Positions 7,909 to 13,164 of a stretch of DNA of 13,164 nt are shown here, in pieces. The stretch's first letter is position 1. Each line of letters starts with the position of its first letter. Source of the stretch: Heyndrickxia sporothermodurans (GTDB taxonomy: Bacteria > Bacillota > Bacilli > Bacillales > Bacillaceae_C); assembly GCF_016785185.1 (NCBI RefSeq), contig NZ_JAEKDY010000099.1. The stretch is one strand, 5' to 3'. The position numbers and the translations under genes were made by a program. The notes beneath the pieces are model-generated. The model saw only the letters and a program-made list of their open reading frames with translations. It made no database searches and was not told the DNA's origin.

Positions 7909-9174
7909 ATGCTCTTATCAAATATCCAGTCAATTTTAAGAGGAGATGTGAAGCCCCTTCAAAATCAATTTGAATTCAAATCGGGTGACGTTTTTGCAGG
8001 AAATATTAGTAAAATATACCCAAATCAAACAGCTGTTGTTAAAGTAGGGAATCAAAATATTTTGGCAAAGCTTGAGGCTCCTATCATAAATGGCGGAAAG
8101 TATTGGTTTCAAGCATCAACAAAAGAGGGAGAAATTCATTTAAAAATCCTTTCCCCTTTATCAATGGAAAATCAAACTCAAGATTCTATTTTAAAACAAT
8201 TATCTCTTCCCAATAGTAAAATTTTTAAAGAATTAACAGTATTCTTAGCAAAAGAACAAATTCCCTTACCGAAGGAATCAATCTTGAAAGCCGGTCAATG
8301 GATTGAACATCAGAATAATACAAAGGAAGGGTTCGAAGCCCTAAAATATATGGTGGAAAAAGACTTTCCTTTTTCTGAGTCCATTTATAAATCACTAAAG
8401 GAAGTATTAAGTCCCAAAGCTCCAATACAAACTTTGCTCCAAAATTTAGAATCTCAATTAATTGCTGAACCTAAAACAAAAACAGTCCAAGCATTGTTAT
8501 CAACACTTGAATCTATACAACTTAAAGACTTAGATGCAAACAATAAAGAATCCGTCCCACAAATTCTATTATCATTATTAAAGAAAACAACAAGTAAAAT
8601 GGGATTGTTTTACGAAGCAGATATTTTAGCAAATATAGAAGACAACAAAAGTTTAGAAAATAGCATGAAGCCGTTGTTAGTAAAGTATTTACAGGAAACC
8701 GGCCATACATTGGAGACAAAAGAACTTGCAGAACAGATCATTAATAAAATGAATGGACAACAATTATTATCACACTCAAATACACCATACCAGCATATTG
8801 TTTATCAATTACCATTACAATTATTTGGATTTCAAACAGAACTAACAATGCAATGGTCCGGGAAACGAAAAGAAGATGGGAAAATAGACCCTGATTATTG
8901 CCATGTATTATTTTATTTAGAATTGGAACATCTGAAGGAAACCATTGTTGATATGAAGGTGCAAAACCGAATTATTTCAATAAAAATTATTAATAATAAC
9001 GAGCAACTGCAAAATATGGCAAAGCTCATCCTTCCAAAATTAAAACAAGGATTGAAAGATTTAAATTACACCCTATCCGCAATCCAATTTGAACATTCTT
9101 CAAATAATGAAGTTCAAAAGTCTCTTTCAAATTCGGTGATAAACCAATACTCGGGGGTGGATATACGAATATGA
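7909..9174 (+). CDS. ylqG: FliK-like protein of the YlqG type (hook-length-control C-domain)
   Basis: The protein has 421 residues, no signal peptide and no membrane segment. Residues about 28-85 form a beta-rich domain (VFAGNISKIYPNQTAVVKV, then KYWFQAS). The middle, about 90-285, is helical, polar and low in recognisable motifs. Residues about 290-400 (LPLQLFGFQTELTMQW, then YLELEHLKETIVDMKV, then MAKLILPKLKQGL) have the pattern of the FliK/Flg_hook C-terminal domain, which signals FlhB to switch export substrate. I name it by position and resemblance to B. subtilis ylqG, whose function is not known to me. It starts 34 bases after the cyclase with AAAGGAGGGG in front of the ATG, and its stop overlaps the next start (ATGA). 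It is probably cotranscribed with its partner and perhaps with the cyclase. No other flagellar gene is in view. Confidence 0.72.
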   Translation: MLLSNIQSILRGDVKPLQNQFEFKSGDVFAGNISKIYPNQTAVVKVGNQNILAKLEAPIINGGKYWFQASTKEGEIHLKILSPLSMENQTQDSILKQLSLPNSKIFKELTVFLAKEQIPLPKESILKAGQWIEHQNNTKEGFEALKYMVEKDFPFSESIYKSLKEVLSPKAPIQTLLQNLESQLIAEPKTKTVQALLSTLESIQLKDLDANNKESVPQILLSLLKKTTSKMGLFYEADILANIEDNKSLENSMKPLLVKYLQETGHTLETKELAEQIINKMNGQQLLSHSNTPYQHIVYQLPLQLFGFQTELTMQWSGKRKEDGKIDPDYCHVLFYLELEHLKETIVDMKVQNRIISIKIINNNEQLQNMAKLILPKLKQGLKDLNYTLSAIQFEHSSNNEVQKSLSNSVINQYSGVDIRI

Positions 9175-9446
9175 GTGAAACGAATAAAAGACAACAGGCA
9201 ATCGCTTTAAAATATCAATCCGAAATCCAGGATGCACCTAAAGTTATCGCAAAAGGGAAAGGCTTAACAGCTGAAAATATCATTGAAGTAGCAAAAGAAA
9301 AAAATATTCCAATTCAAGAAGATCATAATTTAGTAGAATTGCTTAGTCAACTAGAAATAAATGAAACGATTCCTGAAGAATTATATGAAGCAGTTGCTGA
9401 AGTTTTTGCATTTATTTATCGTTTGGATCGCAATATTGCTAACTAG
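9171..9446 (+). CDS. ylqH: Stand-alone FlhB C-terminal-domain protein (YlqH type)
   Basis: This 91-residue protein corresponds to the cytoplasmic C-domain of FlhB, the export-gate protein that selects flagellar secretion substrates. Residues 10-33 (AIALKYQSEIQDAPKVIAKG) align with the FlhB region beginning right after its autocleavage site, and residues 64-87 (ETIPEELYEAVAEVFAFIYR) match the conserved end. The four FlhB membrane helices are absent. The NPTH cleavage motif is also absent: KRQQAIALKY stands where PTHVAVALKY usually does, so the protein looks like the already-cleaved half. It overlaps the FliK-like gene by four bases. FliK and FlhB-C are known physical partners, so a conserved pairing is expected; the actual role in a non-flagellar context is unknown. 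Confidence 0.85.
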   Translation: MSETNKRQQAIALKYQSEIQDAPKVIAKGKGLTAENIIEVAKEKNIPIQEDHNLVELLSQLEINETIPEELYEAVAEVFAFIYRLDRNIAN

Positions 9447-9459
9447 TAAAATGAATCGC

Positions 9460-9510
9460 AATATTCATATAAATGAGTATTCATCTTCCGAAAATGGAAT
9501 GATTCGGAAG
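9460..9510 (+). repeat. Two adjacent hairpins in the ylqH-sucC gap
   Basis: AATATTCAT (9460-9468) pairs with ATGAGTATT (9473-9481) with one G-T pair. Immediately after, CTTCCGAA (9485-9492) pairs with TTCGGAAG (9503-9510). Neither is followed by a T run, so they are poor intrinsic terminators; they may protect or end the ylqH transcript by another route. The first overlaps a short duplication: ATCGCAATATT occurs at 9427-9437 (end of ylqH) and again at 9455-9465. The remainder of the 205-base gap holds the sucC promoter. Confidence 0.5.
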
Positions 9511-9577
9511 TATGTAAATAATTAGTAAAAAAATAGATAAAATAACGTTATAAACAATTCTAATTTCGTCAGAAAGC

Positions 9578-9606
9578 TAGACATATTTTAATCCATTTTA
9601 TACAAT
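9578..9606 (+). promoter_or_regulatory. Probable sigma-A promoter of sucCD
   Basis: TAGACA (9578-9583) and TACAAT (9601-9606) are separated by 17 bases, and each box differs from consensus at one position. Transcription would start near 9613, about 26 bases before the AGGAGG ribosome site of sucC. No CcpA or CcpC operator is obvious around it. Confidence 0.65.
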
Positions 9607-9651
9607 GGAATCGCAGTTTATTTTTTGTAGAGTTTGATAGGAGGATGGAAA

Positions 9652-10821
9652 ATGAATATCCATGAGTATCAAGGTAAAGAAATCCTCAGAAAATACGGGG
9701 TAGCGGTACCAAATGGTAAAGTTGCATTCACAGTTGAAGAAGCAGTGGAAGCAGCAAAGGAATTAGGTACTACTGTATGTGTCGTTAAAGCACAAATTCA
9801 TGCTGGTGGTCGTGGTAAAGCCGGTGGTGTTAAAGTTGCTAAGAATTTGGAAGAAGTACGTACATATGCAAACGAAATCTTAGGAAAAACATTGGTAACA
9901 CACCAAACTGGTCCAGAAGGAAAAGAAGTAAAGCGCCTTCTTATTGAAGAAGGTTGTGATATTCAAAAAGAATATTATGTAGGTCTTGTTTTAGATCGTG
10001 CTACTTCACGTGTTGTATTAATGGCATCTGAAGAAGGCGGTACAGAAATTGAAGAGGTTGCTGAAAAGACACCTGAAAAAATCTTCAAAGAAACAATTGA
10101 TCCAGTTGTTGGTTTGACTGCATTCCAAGCACGTCGAATTGCATTCAATATTAACATTCCAGCTAATCTTGTAAATAAAGCAGTTAAATTCATGATGGGA
10201 TTATATACTGCTTTTGTTGAAAAAGATTGTTCAATTGCCGAAATTAACCCACTTGTAGTAACAGGTGATGGTAATGTAATGGCATTAGATGCTAAATTAA
10301 ACTTTGATTCTAATGCACTATATCGTCAAAAAGACGTGTTAGAATATCGCGACCTTGAAGAAGAAGATCCAAAAGAAATTGAAGCTTCTAAATATGATTT
10401 AAGCTACATTGCATTGGACGGAAAAATCGGTTGTATGGTAAACGGCGCAGGTCTTGCAATGGCTACAATGGACATTATTAAACATTATGGCGGCGATCCG
10501 GCTAACTTCTTGGATGTTGGGGGCGGTGCAACTGCTGAGAAAGTTACTGAAGCATTTAAAATCATCTTATCTGATGAAAATGTTAAAGGTATCTTCGTAA
10601 ATATTTTTGGTGGAATTATGAAATGCGACATTATTGCTGAAGGTGTCGTAGAAGCAACGAAACAAGTTGGTTTAGAATTGCCTTTAGTTGTTCGTTTAGA
10701 AGGAACGAATGTTGATTTAGGTAAGAAAATTCTAAATGAATCCGGATTAAATATTGTAGCAGCTGAATCTATGGCAGACGGTGCACAAAAAATCGTTGAA
10801 TTAGTAGGCACAACAAGATAA
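9652..10821 (+). CDS. sucC: Succinate-CoA ligase (ADP-forming), beta subunit
   Basis: SucC binds nucleotide and succinate and, with SucD, interconverts succinyl-CoA and succinate with ATP formation in the TCA cycle. The sequence starts MNIHEYQGKEILRKYG, the standard SucC start. It carries the ATP-grasp region (HAGGRGKAGGVKV, then AEINPLVVT) and the C-terminal ligase domain (DVGGGATAEKVTEAF, then GIFVNIFGGIMKCD). A frame six codons longer begins at TTG 9634, but that TTG lies upstream of AGGAGG (9639-9644); the ATG at 9652, seven bases after AGGAGG, is the start. The resulting 389 residues match the family. sucD follows after 21 bases. Confidence 0.97.
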   Translation: MNIHEYQGKEILRKYGVAVPNGKVAFTVEEAVEAAKELGTTVCVVKAQIHAGGRGKAGGVKVAKNLEEVRTYANEILGKTLVTHQTGPEGKEVKRLLIEEGCDIQKEYYVGLVLDRATSRVVLMASEEGGTEIEEVAEKTPEKIFKETIDPVVGLTAFQARRIAFNINIPANLVNKAVKFMMGLYTAFVEKDCSIAEINPLVVTGDGNVMALDAKLNFDSNALYRQKDVLEYRDLEEEDPKEIEASKYDLSYIALDGKIGCMVNGAGLAMATMDIIKHYGGDPANFLDVGGGATAEKVTEAFKIILSDENVKGIFVNIFGGIMKCDIIAEGVVEATKQVGLELPLVVRLEGTNVDLGKKILNESGLNIVAAESMADGAQKIVELVGTTR

Positions 10822-10842
10822 TAAGAAAGGCAGGGGAATATA

Positions 10843-11745
10843 ATGAGCGTTTTTGTTAATAAAGATACAAAAGTAATCGTTCAAGGTATTACTGGAAAAA
10901 CAGCTCTTTTCCATACAAAACAAATGCTAGAATACGGTACAAAAATCGTTGGGGGTACATCTCCAGGTAAAGGCGGAACAGAAGTTGAAGGTGTACCGGT
11001 ATTTAATACCGTTGAAGAAGCGGTTAAAGCTACTGGTGCAAATGCTTCCGTCATTTATGTTCCAGCTCCTTTTGCTGCGGATGCAATTATGGAAGCTGTT
11101 GATGCAGAATTAGATTTAGCAATTTGTATCACTGAACATATTCCTGTATTGGATATGGTAAAAGTAAAACGTTATATGGAAGGCAAAAAGACTCGTTTAG
11201 TTGGTCCTAACTGTCCTGGTGTCATCACTCCTGAAGAATGTAAAATCGGTATTATGCCTGGATACATTCATACAAAAGGGCATGTTGGTGTCGTATCACG
11301 TTCTGGTACATTAACTTATGAAGCAGTTCATCAATTATCACAAGCAGGTATTGGACAAACTACTGCTGTAGGTATCGGTGGAGATCCCGTTAATGGAACT
11401 GACTTTATTGACGTGCTAAAAGCATTCAATGAAGATCCAGAAACTGAAGCTGTTATTATGATTGGTGAAATCGGTGGTACTGCAGAAGAAGAAGCTGCTA
11501 ACTGGGTGAAAGCCAATATGACGAAACCGGTTGTAGGATTCATCGGCGGTGTAACAGCACCTCCAGGAAAACGCATGGGACATGCCGGTGCGATTATTTC
11601 CGGTGGAAAAGGTACAGCTGAAGAAAAAATCCGTGTCATGAATGAGTGCGGAATTAAAGTGGCAGCAACACCATCAGTAATGGGTGAAACATTAATTGAA
11701 GTACTTAAAGAAAGAGGACTTTACGAAAAGTGTAAAACACATTAA
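10843..11745 (+). CDS. sucD: Succinate-CoA ligase (ADP-forming), alpha subunit
   Basis: SucD carries the CoA-binding Rossmann domain and the phosphohistidine of succinyl-CoA synthetase. The 300 residues begin SVFVNKDTKVIVQGITGKT, the CoA-binding start, with TSPGKGGTE at about residue 39. The active-site histidine is H247 in KRMGHAGAIISGGKG, the position equivalent to E. coli H246. AGGGGA at 10832-10837 is its ribosome site. It is the second gene of the sucCD operon and is followed by a terminator 16 bases after its stop. Confidence 0.97.
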   Translation: MSVFVNKDTKVIVQGITGKTALFHTKQMLEYGTKIVGGTSPGKGGTEVEGVPVFNTVEEAVKATGANASVIYVPAPFAADAIMEAVDAELDLAICITEHIPVLDMVKVKRYMEGKKTRLVGPNCPGVITPEECKIGIMPGYIHTKGHVGVVSRSGTLTYEAVHQLSQAGIGQTTAVGIGGDPVNGTDFIDVLKAFNEDPETEAVIMIGEIGGTAEEEAANWVKANMTKPVVGFIGGVTAPPGKRMGHAGAIISGGKGTAEEKIRVMNECGIKVAATPSVMGETLIEVLKERGLYEKCKTH

Positions 11746-11760
11746 GATAAAGTCATAATT

Positions 11761-11790
11761 AATAGTCCCTCTATTAAGAGGGACTATTTT
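11761..11790 (+). terminator. Hairpin terminator after sucD
   Basis: AATAGTCCCTCT (11761-11772) pairs perfectly over 12 base pairs with AGAGGGACTATT (11777-11788) around ATTA. Only four T follow, so termination may be partial. It ends 24 bases before the dprA start codon. Confidence 0.82.
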
Positions 11791-11813
11791 ACTAACATTT
11801 AAAGGAGGATTAT

Positions 11814-12686
11814 ATGGAAGAGTATAAGAAAAGATTGATACATCTTCATTATTGCAGGGGAATAGGATCAAAAGGAATGATATCTATACTAAAATCGGAC
11901 CCTAGTTTAAAAAATATATATCGCTTTTCAGATTCCACATTAAAAAATCTCACGCAACTTCCACCCGAACTTTTCTCCAAGTTTTATTATGATCTTCAAC
12001 ATTTAAATCCCGACAAAATTATAGCGACCCTCACGAATCATAATATCCATCCAATAACTATATTTGATAAAACATACCCATTTAGATTAAAACAAATTTA
12101 CAATCCACCTATCGTTCTATACACAATGGGTAATGCCACTCTTCTTAACGAGCCCTCACTTGCCATTGTCGGTTCGCGAAAAGGAAATGGATATGCCAGA
12201 AAAGTGATAGAAGAGTTGCTGCCAAGTTTATTAAATAAACGGATGATCATAACAAGTGGTTTAGCAAAAGGGGTAGATACAATAGCACATCAAGTAACTA
12301 TTCAATTTGGTGGAAAAACAATTGGTGTTTTAGGAAATGGTTTTTTTCATGTATATCCGCAGGAAAATAAACAATTAGCAGAGAATATGAAAAAAGAGCA
12401 CCTTCTTATTTCGGAGTATCCTCCACAAGTGAAGCCGCAAAAATGGCATTTTCCAATGAGAAATCGAATAATTAATGGATTATCGGTTGGAACATTGATT
12501 ATTCAAGCGGAGGAAAGAAGTGGGTCATTAATTACTGCGGAATATGCGTTACAGGAAGGTAGAGAGGTATTTGCTATTCCGGGTAATATGTTTGATCCAC
12601 TTTCAAAAGGAACAAATATGTTAATACAACAGGGTGCAAAGTTGGTATTAAATAGTGAAGATATTATTAATGAACTCAATCTTTAG
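11814..12686 (+). CDS. dprA: DNA processing protein DprA (Smf)
   Basis: DprA binds single-stranded DNA taken up during transformation and loads RecA on it. Its 290 residues are close to the B. subtilis length (297). Residues 1-75 form the N-terminal helical domain with a helix-hairpin-helix-like RGIGSKG. The extended Rossmann domain spans about 113-285: VGSRKGNGYA (119-128), TSGLAKGVDTIAH (147-159), WHFPMRNRIINGLSVGT (211-227), QAEERSGSLITAEYA (231-245) and AIPGN (254-258). The C-terminal winged-helix domain found in some species is absent, as in other Bacillus DprA. AAAGGAGG (11801-11808) precedes the ATG. No ComK-type box (AAAA-N5-TTTT) is visible in the short gap, so expression may depend on read-through from sucCD. 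Confidence 0.95.
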   Translation: MEEYKKRLIHLHYCRGIGSKGMISILKSDPSLKNIYRFSDSTLKNLTQLPPELFSKFYYDLQHLNPDKIIATLTNHNIHPITIFDKTYPFRLKQIYNPPIVLYTMGNATLLNEPSLAIVGSRKGNGYARKVIEELLPSLLNKRMIITSGLAKGVDTIAHQVTIQFGGKTIGVLGNGFFHVYPQENKQLAENMKKEHLLISEYPPQVKPQKWHFPMRNRIINGLSVGTLIIQAEERSGSLITAEYALQEGREVFAIPGNMFDPLSKGTNMLIQQGAKLVLNSEDIINELNL

Positions 12687-12755
12687 GCAGAGTTAACTAT
12701 TTATGTATACTGTTCAATAAATAATATTAATTTAGGCAATAATTTTATGCTGTAA

Positions 12756-12974
12756 TTTTCTCAGATTTTTTTCATATATCTAGATTTATCTAACGTTTCT
12801 AAAGGAAAACAACTAAGCAATTTGGAACGAAATGATAAAAAAATCATCTATTTAAGTGAAAAAGGTTGCAATTTTGGAATATCTGTTATACTGTTTCCAA
12901 CAGATACTAGCAATAAAAAACTTATAATGAAAACGATTTCTAGTTTTGAACTTCCACTCTTTATTGACAAATAA
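12756..12974 (+). pseudogene. Possible 3' remnant of an unrecognised gene
   Basis: A frame is open for 72 codons between an in-frame TAA at 12753 and a TAA at 12972. Its second half reads like protein (EKGCNFGISVILFPTDTS, then ISSFELPLFIDK). There is no ATG near the beginning and no ribosome site at a usable distance: AAAGGA at 12801 is 15 bases before an in-frame TTG. A terminator-like hairpin begins one base after the stop codon. I do not recognise the family. In Bacillus topA would be expected here, and this does not resemble topA. It may be a decayed gene end or chance. The rest of 12687-13037 shows nothing further. Confidence 0.25.
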
Positions 12975-12975
12975 A

Positions 12976-13006
12976 AAAATCAAGGTTAATATGAACACTT
13001 GATTTT
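12976..13006 (+). terminator. Hairpin after the gene remnant, possible terminator
   Basis: AAAATCAAG (12976-12984) pairs with CTTGATTTT (12998-13006) over nine base pairs around a 13-base loop. It is AT-rich with a short T tail that forms part of the stem. It is the first hairpin with any T tail after dprA, so it may end that transcript as well. On the minus strand the A run gives a T tail. Confidence 0.45.
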
Positions 13007-13037
13007 ATGTATCAGAAATATCGAAAAAGTATATAAC

Positions 13038-13164
13038 TGAATGAATTTCATAATTCTTAGCCCTTGTGTATCAAGGGGTTTAAGAGATAAAAAAAGAAGT
13101 ACCTCCCCAAATCTTGTATAATGGTAGTTGACCAGTAAGCCCCCATTCAAACAACGCATATAAA
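13038..13164 (+). other. Probable left part of another mobile element (leader sequence only)
   Basis: No gene is seen here. The stretch contains a small hairpin, CCCTTG-TGTAT-CAAGGG (13061-13077), then an A-rich run, ACCTCCCC, and a perfect -10 box TATAAT at 13117-13122 without a convincing -35. This arrangement resembles the non-coding leader in front of DDE transposases in Bacillus insertion sequences, but that rests on memory of similar sequences, and the transposase would lie outside the window. The left boundary is uncertain. Confidence 0.3.

Noticed and set aside
9634..9651. TTG start of sucC upstream of the ribosome site
   Set aside because: The AGGAGG site lies inside this extension, and the ATG at 9652 gives the canonical MNIHEYQ start.
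12880..12906. Inverted repeat TATCTGTT / AACAGATA
   Set aside because: It is a short AT-rich stem with an 11-base loop inside the open stretch, without a T run or a partner site; likely chance.
12927..12942. A catabolite-responsive element look-alike, ATGAAAACGATTTCTA
   Set aside because: It has a mismatch in the conserved terminal CA, lies inside the gene remnant and has no gene or promoter to regulate nearby.
12986..13159. A 57-codon minus-strand open frame starting with ATG
   Set aside because: It has no convincing ribosome site, crosses the hairpin at 13061-13077 and resembles no protein I know; it is likely chance.

Overview
The window is AT-rich DNA from a low-GC, endospore-type Firmicute, most likely a Bacillaceae member. 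Three things point this way: Shine-Dalgarno sequences of the AAAGGAGG type in front of nearly every gene; the gene string rnhB, then a ylqG-like/ylqH-like pair, then sucC, sucD and dprA, which is the Bacillus subtilis order from memory; and proteins close in length and motifs to B. subtilis RnhB, FruRKA, YugJ/YugK-type alcohol dehydrogenase, SqhC and SucCD. No tRNA, rRNA, CRISPR array or prophage was seen.

Layout. Bases 1-127 are the 3' end of an IS3-family insertion sequence (the last 31 codons of its transposase plus a probable terminal inverted repeat). rnhB (172-939) follows, with a good terminator. A fructose operon, fruR-fruK-fruA (1100-4638), is closed by a bidirectional terminator facing a convergent iron/zinc alcohol dehydrogenase gene (5838-4675, minus). 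Divergent from that is a squalene-hopene/sporulenol-type cyclase gene (6006-7874). A FliK-like gene (7909-9174) overlaps a stand-alone FlhB C-domain gene (9171-9446). Then come a promoter region, sucC and sucD (9652-11745), a terminator, and dprA (11814-12686). The last 478 bases hold no intact gene: there is a 72-codon open stretch ending at 12974 with a hairpin just after it, then sequence that looks like the start of another mobile element.

How the genes work together. FruA imports fructose as fructose-1-phosphate, FruK makes fructose-1,6-bisphosphate, and FruR probably controls both. SucCD is the substrate-level phosphorylation step of the TCA cycle. The terpene cyclase belongs to hopanoid or sporulene membrane lipid synthesis. 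RnhB and DprA serve DNA metabolism (ribonucleotide and RNA-DNA hybrid removal; loading of RecA on incoming DNA).

The most unusual parts are (i) the orphan FliK-like/FlhB-C pair with no other flagellar gene in view, in which the FlhB piece begins about where the autocleaved half of FlhB begins and lacks the NPTH site; (ii) the fru-adh-shc metabolic block sitting between rnhB and the ylqG/ylqH pair, which are adjacent in B. subtilis; and (iii) the replacement of the expected topA after dprA by a gene remnant and apparent mobile-element sequence. I did not find a clearly new multi-gene system; the FliK-like/FlhB-C pair is the best candidate for undescribed biology.
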